NCBI RefSeq assembly: GCF_932276165.1
Contig: NC_064012.1
Location: forward strand, 2,487,501-2,551,500
DNA from: Plutella xylostella
Lineage: Eukaryota; Arthropoda; Insecta; Lepidoptera; Plutellidae
Direction: 5' to 3'
Length of the DNA: 64,000 nucleotides
Shown here: one piece after another, positions 23,175-36,057 of the stretch
Layout: every line of letters starts with the position of its first letter
How positions within the stretch are numbered: the first letter of the stretch is position 1
Notes under the pieces: model-generated
The model's database searches: none
The model's input: the letters and a program-made list of their open reading frames with translations, nothing else
What the model was told of the DNA's origin: nothing
Made by a program: the position numbers and the translations under genes

Positions 23175-24695
23175 ATATTTTTATTTTATTTTATAATATT
23201 TGGAGAACTTACAGCTACAACACAATATGAACATATCAGGTAAACAGCTACTAGCCAATTACAAGTTCCCACATATGGTTCCAATGGTAAGGATTGAATT
23301 CTAGAACCCATTTCTTCGCTATTCAGCGCTGAGACCGGTTCCAGAACTCAATCCTTAGTTATTATACCTAGGCGTTACACGACACCAGCTGTAACACACA
23401 CTAATACTAAAACACTAATATCTGTACTTAATAAAAACAACTAAGTTAACTAAAACTAGATATGATAATTAGGTACTTAGACTGACTTAAATGATTTTGT
23501 TCACAAAAGCAACTGTTAGGTATCTATTAACATTACTATGTTTCTTACTGAAAGGATCAAACTCTGAATCGTTATAAATTTTATTAAGTGAATTACTCGC
23601 ACGTATAAAAAATGAATTCTGTCTATAATTAGTTTTTACAAGTGGAATTTGCATTATGGAATGGTGACGGGGTAGGCGACTAGGGACATAAAATTTAAGC
23701 TTTGCGACTAGATCTGAGCAATCAGTCTTACCATTAATTATATTGATTAAATACGAAATATCGGCAGCTTCTCTTCTTATATAAAGTGGAAGTAAGTGTA
23801 GGCGTTTGCAAGACATTTCATATGATTCCTTTGGCAAGTGGAATTTAAATCTTAAAAACCGTATGAATTTTTTCTGAATTTTTTCCAATCTAGAGACGTA
23901 ATCTTTGTACCGAGGGTTCCAAATTTGGGAGGCATATTCCAGACTACTTCTTACGTAAGCACAGTAGAGAACCTTCAGAGATTTCAATGACCGAAAAGAT
24001 TTAGAGACTCTCATGATGAAACCTAGGGATTTTAAAGCTTTTGTAGTTATAGCATCTATATGTTGATCAAAAACCAATTTCGAGTCATGTATAACTCCTA
24101 TATCACGAATGTTATTACTTCTCTGGATGTGTAAACCTCTGAGAGTGTAATTAGATAGGTAAATATGGATTTTTCTAGTGTAAGATACTGTGTAGCATTT
24201 TGAAATGTTTAGATCTAATTTATTAGTATGACAATAGTGGTCAAATCTGATAAGGTCCTCCTGTAAAAGATTTTGTTGCTCAATGTTATTGACTGTGCGA
24301 AATAATTTTAAATCGTCAGCAAATAATAGACACATAGAATGCTGAAAACAGGAGTCTATGTCATTTACAAAAATTATAAACAATAAGGGCCCTAAAAGGG
24401 ACCCTTGCGGAACGCCAGAAGGAATGCCAGACCAAGGAGACATAAAACCGTTGAGTACAACAGCTTGCGATCTGTTATCGACATATGAGCAAAACCACCT
24501 AAAGAGGTTACCCCTTATACCCAGTCTTAGAAGTTTATTTAAAAGAAGCGCGTGGTCAATTCGATCAAAAGCTTTACTGAAGTCGGTATAGATTACGTCA
24601 ACTTGGTCTCCCCTATCCATACGTTCAGTAATGCAGTCATTCAGTAAAGCTAGATTTGAGACAGTTGATCTTCCCTTAAGGAAACCAACCCAATA
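23175..24695 (-). mobile_element. Jockey/CR1-like LINE, 5' truncated
   Basis: Minus strand. The reading frame is open from about 24695 (GFLKGRSTVSNL, upstream of the first ATG) down to the stop at 23487. About 300 bp of 3' UTR and an A-rich tail follow near 23175-23190. The sequence upstream of 24695 no longer encodes RT, so this is a typical 5' truncation. Confidence 0.8.
23487..24620 (-). pseudogene. Reverse transcriptase fragment of a Jockey/CR1-like LINE
   Basis: An intact 377-codon C-terminal part of a non-LTR reverse transcriptase. Motif A is TDFSKAFDRI (residues 12-21), motif B GVPQGSLLGPLLF (about 68-80) and the catalytic FADD about residues 100-103. The thumb/C-terminal region follows, with YVRSSLEYASQIWNPRY and LEKIQKKFIRFL typical of the Jockey superfamily. 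The endonuclease and the RT fingers upstream of about 24695 are missing, so it is not functional despite the open frame. The open frame suggests a fairly recent insertion. No nucleic-acid-binding ORF1 is nearby. Confidence 0.88.
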
Positions 24696-24699
24696 TTAA

Positions 24700-27508
24700 T
24701 AGTATATATTATTTCGCGAGTAATATGAGTGATATTTTATCATAAATAATGATGATCTTTGCCTTTGACGATTTTTATGGTTACATTAAATACGTGAAAT
24801 ATTTTACTTGGGCTTATTTACATTAACAAAATATTCTTTACAAAGATTCAGAGTATTATACTGTACAGTAATGTTATATTATTCATAGAGACCCGTGTCT
24901 TATTCCATTGTATTAGACAAGTAAAGATTCCTTGAGAGGTATTCTTTTAGCTACCCTGGAAACAATAGCACATTATGTATATTCTGAAGCAACCCACCCA
25001 GCATCGACTAAGTCTATTAAATCCGAACTTTATACAATTTTCCACCAACCAATAGCAGCCGAGAAATTCAAACAAGAATGCTATATCGTAATATCCTGTG
25101 AAATCTTGTGGATGAAGAGAATTCCGCGGCGTCAGCCAAAGCTATTTGAGAGTGAAAAAAACTCAGCTTCGGTATTTTTATTTCTGTTTGAAGCGAAGCG
25201 AAGGAGTGCTCGAGTTACCTGCATGTATTTACCTTTAAGGAGATATATACTTAGCTGTTTTATTCTTATAAAGCTAGAATACATACTAGTGCATGTTATT
25301 TAAAAATTGATTTGATTGATACCCATGCACACGACACTTTTTTAAGTAATTGTTATCGCGTATGCCCCGACGACGCCGACGGCCGTGCCGATAAATAATA
25401 ATATTGCAATACCGCTCTGAAACATAATAATTAGATTTCAGTAAGCATCCTTTTCTTTAAGTCATGCTGTTTCCAAACTCTTTATTTGTTTAGGTATTTA
25501 ATGGTAAGCGATTACTTACATCAGCTCAAATAATAATATCCAAATATGCCGATGCTTTTACCGATAATAAATATACTACCATTTTACCATTCAAAAGCTT
25601 CAAATTAGTGTCTGAAAATCCGCTTACTTCAATTTTAAATGGCACAGAAATACGTACGATAAAATATTTTTCATACCGATACCGCCCTGTTTTCGACGGA
25701 TTACCTAATGAATGTACTCTTCTCGCCCACCCTCTGAAAACAAAAAAAAACATTACTAATCGATCGCCGGTGCTCTCTCATATTTTTGTATTGTTTGTAT
25801 TGTAACTACGAGCACAAATCTGCACCTAATAATTCTCTTTTGGCCTTCTGTTCTTCAGCTGTTTTATGAGATACTTATGTATCTACCTAACCTTCTCTAT
25901 AATACATGCTATATTTTGTGCAATAAATTTACATTATTTGTTTTTAGGCAAGTATGTAGGTATGTATAGTTGTACGGGTAAGGTAGGCATTCATATCTCA
26001 GTCGTACATCTCTGGCTGATATTGGAGCTTTTTGTTTACATACATATGCATATTTATTTATATTTATAAGCTGAATTGATTTTAGTCGAACCAGCAATAA
26101 AATAAATTAACAAGACATCAGGAGTTCATTGCAGCCAATTTACTTTGACTAATATGTAATCTGTGCCCCAATGATGTAACTTAAAAAAAAACGTATATCT
26201 AACGTACATCGAAAAAATAAAATCTAGATGAAATATTAAACAAAAAATATGCAGGCTTAATGAAAGAAAACAAGTTCTTTAAATACAACATAAGTACGCA
26301 CCACTGAGGACGTTCTTCCGTAGGCTGCAGTTCGAGATGAAGAAATTACCCGGCGATGCGACGTTGGATCACTGGCGCGAGAGCTAACGAGTTACTTATA
26401 CCATGACTGAGAAGGAGATACAGTAATAACTTAGATTAACAATATACGAATAGGTGTGACACGTACAAAAACAAAACAAAAACTGTTCTCATTTTGTTTA
26501 CTGTCGTTTCAAGTTCAACCTAATGACAACTATTGCACCAATAAATAAAGTCTCAAAATTTCTAACCGAACTAATTAAAAATAACGAGCGGCATGGAGGA
26601 AGTGGGGTGTTATTTTCCGAGACGTTCATTTTGCACTGACACTTCATCTTGTTCGTATATTGGTAATCTAAGAGTAATAATGTGTGATGGAAATTTACTC
26701 TGCTGTAGATTAGATATTATACAGTCGTGAGGAGCTGTCAGCTGCAACTTGGTACCTATTATTAGGAATAGTGCACAGTCTAATCCTAACTTCAGACTTG
26801 AGTACTGTCAGCAACATAAATCAGGTATACTATATATAGTGCTTGATATGGGTTCTGTTTAATTTTAACATGTCAGGGAAACAAAGCGTAGTAACATGAA
26901 CTTGAGATTCAGGCTTATATTCGTGAACAGAATTCAGCGGTGTGGAATTTCCTCCACGTCCTCTCGCCTTATTATACCACTTTTGCAACACCTTGAAACT
27001 TGTCTTTATAATACCTATTAAACCTGCATAATAATAACTGTGCGTAAAGATGTGTGTGTTATCCATAGTACTTATAGGATAAAATGGTAGAACATTTTCA
27101 ATTACTTACGTGATACAAGATAAAGCCACATACAAACAATATGGATAATTATGATAAAGCACCTAACCACAAGCCAATAATCTGTTCAGGCATCAATTGA
27201 AACGGATATAATAAGAGCTTTTAAAAGCTTTCATGAAATTGGTCCGCTAAGCCAGGCAACGGGTGGATGTCTACTTACGTTATTCTTTTATGTAATTTGT
27301 TTTGTTTTTATGTTTTACCGACCTAATGGATTGCAGTAATCCTGATGCAGCCAACATGGTGCTGTTTTTTAAACAACTTCGAAAAAAGAGGAGGTTCTCA
27401 ATTGCCATGATTAGAATTTGTTTTGAATTGCACTATTTTCAATAAAGTTATAAAATATTTACTAGCTCAACGGATCTTTATATAATATGAGTATAAAATA
27501 GCTTTAAA
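24700..27508. other. AT-rich noncoding sequence
   Basis: The longest frame (24932-25303, 123 codons) has no recognised domain, an AT-driven C-terminus and no ATG with context. A repeat tail GTTTTGCAACACC-like string lies near 26983, and a GAGGAGGTTCTCAATT repeat piece near 27390. No gene called. Confidence 0.4.
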
Positions 27509-27510
27509 TA

Positions 27511-27738
27511 TGTACGGGCAATGAAAAAGTTCCAGTCAGAAAATCATAAAGTTCCTCAACGGAAAATGCTAGCTTAATGACGCCGTCTGCAATATTGAAG
27601 TACATTTAAAAGCTCACCAGAATATTACCAACTAAAAACGTAAAATTTTTGGTCAAATTTCCTATTGAATGTATGAAGAAATTGAGGCCATTTAGTGCCG
27701 GAATTTTGTAAGTTGAACTGTTTGTTTGCTCGTGAGTG
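27511..27738. mobile_element. CACGGGCAATGAAAAAGTTCC-family MITE, copy 1
   Basis: Left ACGGGCAATGAAAAAGTTCC, right complement GAACTGTTTGTTTGCTCGTG then AGTG, bordered by TA at 27739-27740. Internal blocks CTTAATGACGCC and GTACATTTAA are shared with the copies at 37671 and 56576. TA flank and size fit a Tc1/mariner-type MITE. Confidence 0.75.
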
Positions 27739-27858
27739 TACTTTTAGTAATAATGTTTTAAATAAATAAAGACCGACCTACTATAAAAGGTACATATATT
27801 TCCAGTACACACAGTAGTTTTACTGTTTTACCTGCTTGTTTCCGGTCTCGACATACAC

Positions 27859-28041
27859 GGGGTTCACTCTCTAAATCGACAAACGAACGAACGAGAATCG
27901 CCATCAATCGGCACTCTTATCGCAGCTCTCCGTAGCTTCAGAAAAAACAAAAACTTCAGCGCTAACCATGACTCTATCTAATTGTACTAAGCGTGGCGAT
28001 CGAGGGACAACTCTCGTTCGTTCGTTCATAGAGTGACCCCC
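27859..28041. mobile_element. GGTCACTCTATA-family MITE, copy 4
   Basis: Left GGGGTTCACTCTCTAAATCG then ACAAACGAACGAACGAGA. Right CTCTCGTTCGTTCGTTCATA then GAGTGACCCCC, followed by TA. Long complementary arms, no ORF. Confidence 0.75.
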
Positions 28042-30985
28042 TAGGTACCTACCTGTTCCACGTTTCCCCTTGACCTATTCGCGAAGAAGTGGCTAATCAA
28101 TGCAGAGTATCAAAGAGAGTTTTACCTTTGAAGTCTTTCGCCTCACTGCGGGTTCCAGACCCAGTGGAAATAAATTGCTGCTTCTGTATCTTATACTTCA
28201 TACTGGACTGATCAGTTTGATAAAAAATAAAAATCATGTGCCTGATGTACACACGTGGTGTTACAAAAAGGATGTAGTAAGACAACTCAACAACTTTTTA
28301 ATATTGAAAATTCGCGTAAAAATAATCTGTCTAGATAACGCCTTAAAAACGTGTTATTCCAAAAATAGTAACATTTTTGTTTACGTATCTACAGTGATTG
28401 TTTAACTACGAGTTTCAATATTTTATGACGGTCGTATTAAATACGTTCTCCGCTCCGATGGTTTCGTTTTCCCTGTGTTTCCGACAGGGGATTAAGTCCC
28501 ACAGCCCCGCATCCCGTGCCCAGCGTATGACCGCTTCAATTTGAAACCTGTTAATACATTTTATTTTACGAAAACACATTTTAAGTTACTATTTATTAGG
28601 GTACTCTTGGGTAGTTAGTATTTATGAGCAATTATGATTAAATATGCAAGTATACATCACACAAACGGCTAACTTTTTTAGGCTTAGATTTAGGTACCTT
28701 TGGTATTGGATTGTCTTTATACGAAGCATTTTTATCATACGTATATTTGCAATGGATGAAGACGTTCAGTTAATTCAATGAGTGATGTATTTACTTCCCT
28801 ATCCTCCCTTTACTTAATACCAATAGACACCTAGGGCCTCAGGGTAAATCGCGGTCAGTTAGGTCAGGGTATCCGTATACAATAAACAAAAACTAATGGT
28901 TCGAATCGGCTAATGAATGGATTAACTACATACCCCATTAGAATTTGTATTATGATCAATTGGTAATTATTGGATTTGAAATTTCAAATGTAATCTACTC
29001 GTACTGAAATTAAATACAAATATATTGTGTACAGGGGGTTAAAAATTGTATAGTAAGTATAAAAAAGACGACCCAAAGACTTTTGATTTTTTTTGTTGCA
29101 AAGATTAGTGATTTATTTGAGCCAACAAGAGCTAAAATTTCTTAATAACAATCTAGCTAGTTAGTATTTGTAAGTAAAAAATAAAAACACAACGCAAAAT
29201 TCGTATTTCTACGTATTGTATCTTAATTTTTAAGCTTTCTAAGATAAAGTGGCGTATTTAAATAGAACATAATAATATTTCAATGTTTCAAAATAGGAAT
29301 TAATAAACATTTCACAAAAAACAGTTTCCAATTCCAATAGCGAGACAGAACGAAACAGTATAAAATAAGCGCTCAATAACTAATTGGTTTGATGTGACTG
29401 CTGCAGCGAGCGACCGGTACTCTCTTATTCCAGACTGCAGATAATTTCATTATAAGGCTTTGCTGGACTGGAGTCTTGCCGGGCGGTAGCAATAGCGCAT
29501 TGTTTCAGTTGTAATTGACGTACAATTGACATGTTTTATACAGAATGTTCAAAATATCCGAAAATTAATTTTAAATAATCTAATGTAATAATACATTATA
29601 TAAACAAACAAAGTACAAGTAAAAGGATTTTCAAAAACTCGTAGAACAAAAGTAGTTCAGCCCGCCTTCTCGGCTTTGTATAACAACGTTTGCAACGTTC
29701 TGTATACATACATACATACAAATATATATCTCCACTGTCACTAGTAGGTGCACTGCCATTTATTGATTTATTATATTTCCGTCCGAACTTCCAAGCAAGA
29801 CCAAGAAACTAAACTTGAGCTGTAGACAAGACAAGGGTAGGGCTGAGTTGCTAAAGTTTTCATTCACCATCTTATGATTAGAATCAAGTCTGACACCATT
29901 GTAGGTACCAATAAATAAAGTCAAGCCTTCTAACCAAACCGAATTAAAAGTAATTGAAAAAATAAAAATAAAATTTCTGAAGATTTGTAAAATAGTTTAA
30001 TATTACAATAAAAGATGAACAAAAGCCTATATCTAAACCACCTACTTACGCGATCTAAATATAAAAAACTGTTTATATTCAGATTCCTTCTTACTGCTTC
30101 TATTTTACTCTGTAAACCAACTTACCTAACTAATTCTACTATCTACTCCACTAATACCTACCTTTTCTTGTGTACCCGTGTTACATGGCGTCAATAAATG
30201 ATTTTGATTTTGGTTTTTTAATATTTTGTGGAGAATATCGTTAAATTCATAACCTTTTATTTTATTTTATAATATTTACGATTTCAATATGATGCTCATT
30301 TAACAAGTGTGTCGAGCTCACGGAATAACGTCAGTAAAACAGAAAGGCTTTTGAAGTAAATGCTCAATATTATGGGATAAAAGCTTCACAGCACACAGAT
30401 TTCCTTTTTGAATTTCATCGGTTATTTATTTCATAAACAGAAGTTTTATACATACATATAATAATATGCTCACGACTGTAATCCCCCAAGGGTGATTGAC
30501 CCTTTCGTTCGATGAAACTTTTTTCTCTGAACTTTTCAGCGGGTTGAATTTTCGGTAAAACTCCACCATTATGTAAAAAGTCTTAAATGCAGATGGTATT
30601 GTTTTTAAAATTTAATAAATGCTGCTGCTGCCAGCTGTTTCCAGTAAAATGTCTTTACTATTAAAGATTAAAGTACCCTTCAAGTGGCATCGCCGTGAGG
30701 CCTCGTGTATACAAACAAATCAAACGTTAATTTAACAATGCATGAACACATAGAACAACGTTGCTCGGGTACGAAAACATGATAAATTTATAACAACAAC
30801 GCAACGCTTTAAACTTTAAAAAGTATTTGCGGAATGAAAATTATAGGGCTAACAGTAAGCATAGGTAAAGTGAAGTTCAGTGGAGCATTTACCGCAAAAA
30901 TAACAGAAGGGTCACACCAGCTTAAAAAAGAAACAAAAGAACGAACGAGGGCTGTCTTGCAATCAGATAACATAAAATTCGCACT
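28042..30985. other. AT-rich noncoding sequence
   Basis: No gene recognised. A CTCACGACTGTAATCCCCCA repeat piece starts at about 30470 (family at 1095 and 56343). About 30905-30960 resembles one arm of the GGTCACTCTATA family (GGGTCACACC, GAACGAACGAGGGCTGTC). Confidence 0.4.
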
Positions 30986-31100
30986 GAGTTTTTTCACGGC
31001 ACGGGAGACACGCTACCTAGCGAGCGGTACGTAGCTGTACTATCTCCGTGCCATACAAATCTGCGTTTTCGATTTCACTTCTCGATAGGTGAAAAAACTC
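30986..31100. mobile_element. Foldback element, GAGTTTTTTCAC arms
   Basis: GAGTTTTTTCAC (30986-30997) pairs perfectly with GTGAAAAAACTC (31089-31100). A second nested pair CACGG-GAGA / TCTCCGTG lies inside. The core GTGCCATACAAATCTGCG resembles sequences near 46730 and 54460, suggesting a dispersed family. Confidence 0.6.
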
Positions 31101-31370
31101 GCACTCGAGGCCCAGAACGTTTAAAACAAATAGATAAAGTCGTAGTTTTCGCAGCTTAGCTTCCAATAAATTTGTTGGTTGTGTCTGTCTGTCTGTCTAA
31201 GTGTCTATGTAGCAATACCCTATATCACGGGAATGAGCAAAAATATCGAGTTAAAATTTAAATTAGAAAACTAGTCATTTTTAGTTCAATCTATTAGTGA
31301 CTACCATGTAAATGTAACAAGTGGCAAATTATCGTTCTCATACAATTACTATGAAAAATAAATACAATTG

Positions 31371-31619
31371 GTATACTAAGCCGAAAACTACATGTGCAGC
31401 ATGTTTATATCTAAGCCCGAAACTGAAATCAGAATTTGGAAATTCGCGAAAAAAAATATTTTTTTCCATAGTAAAAAGTCACGTGACCAACAAAGTTTCT
31501 ATGGAAAATTATTTTTTTTTTCGCGAATTTTCAAATTTTGATTTTAGTTTCGGGCTTAGATATAACATGCTGCACATGTAGGTTTCGGCTTAGTATACCC
31601 TTTTTTGCAACACCCTGTA
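31371..31619. mobile_element. GCAACACCCTGTAT-family MITE, near-perfect long hairpin
   Basis: GTATACTAAGCCGAAAACTA with CATGTGCAGCATGTT and ATCTAAGCCCGAAACT pairs over about 90 bp with the right arm ending TTAGTATAC (31598). The right terminus TTTTTTGCAACACCCTGTAT is kept and the left terminus is decayed. Related copies are at 43080-43315 and 50356-50573. Confidence 0.75.
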
Positions 31620-32280
31620 TATGTATATGGTTGCGGGCAAACACAATTTTAATCAATCACGCTCTGAAAGTAGGTGTGGTGTGATTTGCCTGAAAAGAGG
31701 AATGAAAGTAGCTCTTTTTATGCCGGGGGAAAATTTTGAATTCTTTTGAAAAATACACCTGATAAGTACCTAATATTTACCTTTTAATGGAGGTGAGGAT
31801 TTTTTTGTTTTTCATATACATATTTAAACGTTGTAATTCGACTTGCCTCGTATTTGCTATGAAAAGCACAGTGTTTACCTCTGGAGAACCCCTTGGATAA
31901 CAATGTAGTATTATTCTAACTATAGTTGACAGTACGGATTCTACGGAGCCTTTTGTGCGCGAGTTGGACTCGAACTTGGCAGTTATTTGTATGCTAGAGT
32001 GCGCTCCAGAAGTTGCCCGCCACCTCGGGCGCCGCCGGGCTGACCACGTAATTTTAAAACTTCCACCTTCCACCTTTTTCCTTTAAATATTTTTACACGG
32101 TCTTTTTCTACAGCAAACTGTGCCGGCATCGGGCGCCGGTATTTCTTGGTATTGGGCTTGTCTGTAATTAAGACATTAAATTAGATTGGGGATTATTTTT
32201 ATCCAATAATGATTGGAACGTTTAACAAGAACTAAAAAAAATAAAACTTTAAAGTTTTAGGGCGAGGCTCCATTGGTGCG
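31620..32280. repeat. Noncoding with a GTGCGCGAG repeat piece
   Basis: GGAGCCTTTTGTGCGCGAGT followed by TGGACTCGAACTTGGC (about 31948-31985) resembles a tail commonly seen repeated in lepidopteran genomes (recalled, not searched). The minus-strand 98-codon frame here is probably a by-product. Confidence 0.35.
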
Positions 32281-32351
32281 TTGCGTCGCGTCGTGGTCGC
32301 AGTCACACATTTTTATAACAGTTTCTTTGCGATAAAGGCGACGCGACGCAA
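32281..32351. repeat. CG-rich inverted repeat
   Basis: TTGCGTCGCGTCG (32281-32293) and CGACGCGACGCAA (32339-32351) are perfect 13-bp complements around a 45-bp loop. Probably the inner arms of a small MITE. Confidence 0.6.
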
Positions 32352-32385
32352 CTCACCCCACGAGTGAATGAGAATTGGCTACAAG

Positions 32386-32556
32386 AGGTAAGCGTCCAAC
32401 TATCGGCATTGCCCGTAACCCGCAACTGACGCGTCGCATTCAGTATTCTTTGCATAGACATTGACACAGGTACAGCTACTTCATCGACGACATTGCCGAC
32501 GCCGTGTTTTTCCGTACATTCATGAAATTTCTTTTTTGTCCGATAGGGCGCTTACC
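32386..32556. mobile_element. AGGTAAGCGTCCACC-family MITE, copy 4
   Basis: AGGTAAGCGTCCAACTATCG at left and CCGATAGGGCGCTTACCT at right. The internal CATTGCCGACGCCGT block is shared with copy 2. About 171 bp. Confidence 0.75.
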
Positions 32557-33723
32557 TTTAATCGCCTGAATTTTTTTACTTACGTAGTTGCCACACCGTT
32601 CATTAAAGGGCTGAGCTCGCTTAGACCGAATTCGGCTTAACTAAAGCCAGTCAGGACGGCTCTGCGAATGGACTAAATTGACCAATTAAATCACCTTAGT
32701 TGCCTCGGCCATTACTCCTGCCTGGCTTTTCAAAACTTTCACTTTGAACACGACTGAGTAAGTGCTTATTTAAGTACTCACAGACACATACTCGTAAGTG
32801 TAGTTTATTAGTTTATTGAACTAACGAACGAAGTTCTGACGACAATACAAAGCACTAGTTGAACAAACCAAAATACGAACCTATACATACAATACTCACC
32901 TCCAGACAATCAGTAAGTAGCTTTATAGCTTCAATAAATTATAATATGTGAAGTACATGTTTACTGTCTTACAAGTTCTACTTTAACCTCGGTTGAAAAA
33001 ATAAAATCGATGCTTGTAACAGTGAGCTCTTGATTTGTGCAAATGTCAACAGCATTTGGTTTCCAACCTCCAACTGGAGTAAATAATAGATACTGCAAGC
33101 GGAGACCGCAAACAGGTTAAGTAGGGTGACGGTGAAGCCTTCAGTGACAATGACGTCAGGAGGTCGATTCACTAGCCATGTGCTGTATGCAACTATGCTG
33201 CGATGATGTGGAAGAAATACGTTCCCACCGGTGCTATGCTATGTGGACGAATGAACATGATCGGTGGATATCAAACGCATCCATACTACGTAGCACTGTA
33301 CAGTCAGTTCTGAAGGCTCCTTTTGGGGTGCACTCAAGGAGCCCTTTCTAGTGCCGCGTGCCGTATTACCTATTCCTGAAACACGGTAGGCGCTGAAGGA
33401 TCATTCTTGAGTAAACACATTCAAATTGACTTTTTAACCTTAATAGCCTGGTTGTCTGATTATGAATATCGAAAACATGCAATATAACACGCAATTAATG
33501 AATTCCCATGGTTGAAATGCTCTGTTCACGCGCGTCGGGTCGTCGTCGGCACTATGGGAATTATTTACCTAATTACGTTGCGTGTTCCATTGCATGTTAC
33601 GTTACAGAATGCAGTCTGTACCTGTCTTTAAAAGGTGAATTGTATCAAAAGCGTAATAGCTGTCTAGCGAATATCAACAAGAATGCAATGCAATAAACGA
33701 TTAAGTATTGAGTTCCCTGGCCA
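32557..33723. other. Noncoding, includes dispersed repeat
   Basis: No gene seen. Contains the second copy of the unknown repeat at 33177-33290. Confidence 0.4.
33177..33290 (+). repeat. Dispersed repeat of unknown class, copy 2
   Basis: Same ordered blocks as 7650-7745: CATGTGCTGTAT, ATGCTGCGATGA, GTGCTATGCTATGTGGAC, AATGAACATGA, GGTGGATATC, GCATCCAT. No inverted arms or RT signature. Confidence 0.5.
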
Positions 33724-33850
33724 TGTAGCACGGGGCACTATTAAGACATGATAAAAGTTCTCCGTCGCGCTCACTCTTGAGGCTGCGCGATGTGAGTGCA
33801 TGAGCGCGATGCATAACTCTTGTCACGTCTTAAATGCGCACCGTACTAGC
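33724..33850. mobile_element. Foldback MITE near 33.8 kb
   Basis: TGTAGCACGGGGCACTATTA, then AGACATGATAAAAGTT and GCGCTCA, pair imperfectly with TGAGCGCGATGC, AACTCTTGTCACGTCTTAA and GCGCACCGTAC. About 127 bp, no ORF. Confidence 0.55.
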
Positions 33851-34879
33851 CCTTCTGAACTTACTAAAACATTTTTAATGATTGTGGTCTAAGCAGTTTT
33901 GGACCCATTTTAAGAACTAGAATTACCCCTTCGGTCACTATCACGAAGTCAAAATGAGTTTACATTTACGAAGTAAATTATTGTCAAATTCAATACATTT
34001 TAAATCCGAAAATCATTGTCCGAACAAGTTTGCGATACGTAGTACACTGGGCAGACAGCCACTGACGCTATCTGACTGGACAATTAATGAAACTTGAATT
34101 TAATGAAATTGTTAATGTCATTACTATCACTGCGGTCGGTCTACTAGCGATAAGTTAAAAGTAGGTTAGTAATATTATTTGCAAAGACGACAGCAGCAGA
34201 TGTCCCCGTACCCAGGTTGTATATGAAAGTTCAACCCTCCATACAATTAAAACTCAACCCTAAATTAGCTCTAATAGCCACGTTTAGTTCTACTACACTA
34301 CATAGTATCTCCCAAAACGTCCGGGCTATTTCGTCAATTACAGCCGTCAATTTCCATTACAGTTGGCATTAAGTATGTAGATTTTGGAGGGAAATTAATT
34401 TTCCGATCGTCGGTAAATGCTATTTCAATGCAGCCTGTTTGTGATAATTGCAATACTGAGAATTTCTGAACTATCCATGCTCTAGTTTTGTCGGAGTTGA
34501 TACAGGTTTGTTGTTCGATACTAGAAAGCAATAATAATCCATTTGTGGGTACCTGTAAAGAAAATAACGTACATTTTTCACATGACATATTATTAATTTC
34601 TCGTGACCGATATGCGCTGCAAAAGTTTGTGTGTGTTAAAGGCAATGTGAATGTTTTATGGTTTTGCAAACTCCGGAAGTGAGCGGCTAAGCTTTCCTGA
34701 AATATGGTTCACATGGGACATCGCCCGGAATCTAAAAGTTACTGTTTTAGTCAACAAAACAATATTTGCAATGTATAATATGTAACGGCAACCAGAAATT
34801 ATATTTTCTAGCGTTAAACACGCAAAAAAATATAATTTCTGGATGCGGCTTCAATAAAAATGTTATTATTAAAAAAATA
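33851..34879. other. Noncoding, nothing recognised
   Basis: AT-rich. The minus-strand 111-codon frame (34334-34669) has no domain and no composition shift. Confidence 0.4.
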
Positions 34880-35105
34880 TAAATATAAACACTCACACCT
34901 TGTACAAATGTACTCCATTGCGGGGTAGGCAGAGGTGCATTGCTGCACCCACTGTGTTTATGTTGGTCCAAATGTAATACGGGCGGGCCTACTGCCATTT
35001 CACGGGCACATCCAAGACCCGAGAACAAATATCTGTGTTTAAACAAATATTCGATTCCCGGCTGGCAACCCGGCTCAGAAGTCAGGGTCACTCACCAATA
35101 CGCCA
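34880..35105 (-). mobile_element. tRNA-derived SINE, second family
   Basis: On the minus strand it begins with a tRNA-like head (GGCGTATTGGTGAGTGACCC, then GGAATCGAA). GATATTTGTTCTCGGGTCTT and a 3' part with GGGTGCAGCAATGCACCTCT and CTACCCCGCAATGG follow, and it ends in T-rich sequence. Parts are shared with 42605-42845 and with the fragment at 18125. Confidence 0.65.
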
Positions 35106-35590
35106 TTCAGTTGTCATTCTAAAATTAAATATCGTCTATTATTAAAAAAGACTTCAAAATCTTTAAACTGGTTATTATAATATTCTTCTAGATAAGATAG
35201 TTCGCTGGAATATACTGCCTTCAGCTCAGTCACTGATAAAATTTCACCCTCCAAGCGGCGGCGGCGGCGCTCTCCCCACTCTCATTTAGATTGTGTACTG
35301 TACATACAAATTTCAGTGCAGACATCTCGAGCAAATTACGTAATGCATTGTCTTTAGCCAGTTGAGTGGTTAGTTACTTCAAATGTTTAATTATACACAC
35401 ATATAATAATAGGTACGCAAAATGGTAATACGGAAATAAAAGATGATTATCATTATTATAATAATTGGTACGGAAATGGTACCGTCGTTATTTGGTAACT
35501 TAAAAACAACAATTATGATTTTAGCCGCTAGGTAGAAAGTTGTTTTATAAAACGAATTTTAAAAGAAAATAACACCTACAAGTAAATATA

Positions 35591-35668
35591 AACTGGAGAG
35601 CAAAGAAAAAGTTCCAGTGACATGTATATCGGCAATGGCAGGTGGAACTTTTTAATTGCTCGCGAGTG
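35591..35668. mobile_element. CACGGGCAATGAAAAAG-family MITE, deletion derivative
   Basis: Only the ends remain: GAGCAAAGAAAAAGTTCCAG and GGAACTTTTTAATTGCTCGC then GAGTG, with TA at 35589-35590 and 35669-35670. 78 bp against about 230 bp in full copies. Confidence 0.7.
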
Positions 35669-35694
35669 TATTTTATACCATATCTTCTTCTTAA

Positions 35695-36049
35695 GGGGCC
35701 GTCCATTAATCACGTGAGGTCGTTTTTCTCATTTTTTGACCCCCCCCCTCCCCCCTGGTGATATTTGGTGAGGTTTGGGACCAACCCCCTCTCCCCCCTC
35801 TGGATCACGTGTATTTTTTTGGAAGTCTATGTAATGGCAATTTTTGACTAGAAAAAAAATAGGTCATACTACAAATCGTTAAAATTTTTGCGCCGTCCAA
35901 AATATCGGTTCAGAAATACCTAATTTTTGACAAAAAATTAATACACGTGATGTCTAACGAGAACCCCCCCTCCCCCCTCGTGATGTTTCGTGCGGTTTTC
36001 AGTACCCCCTCCCCCCCCTTTGAGCCTCACGTGATTAATGGACGGCCCC
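35695..36049. mobile_element. Harbinger-like MITE nested in the LINE, TAA target duplication
   Basis: Ends GGGGCCGTCCATTAATCACG and its exact complement (ending 36049), 25 bp perfect. TAA flanks both ends (35692-35694, 36050-36052). The 355-bp body contains C-runs (CCCCCCCTCCCCCC) near both ends and no ORF. A three-base TWA duplication and GG(G)GCC ends fit PIF/Harbinger. Confidence 0.82.
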
Positions 36050-36057
36050 TAAGTCCT

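Noticed and set aside
24932..25303. 123-codon plus-strand ORF
   Set aside because: No ATG in good context, no known domain, AT-driven hydrophobic end and no composition change.
31777..32073. 98-codon minus-strand ORF
   Set aside because: Overlaps a dispersed repeat piece and has no recognised motif.
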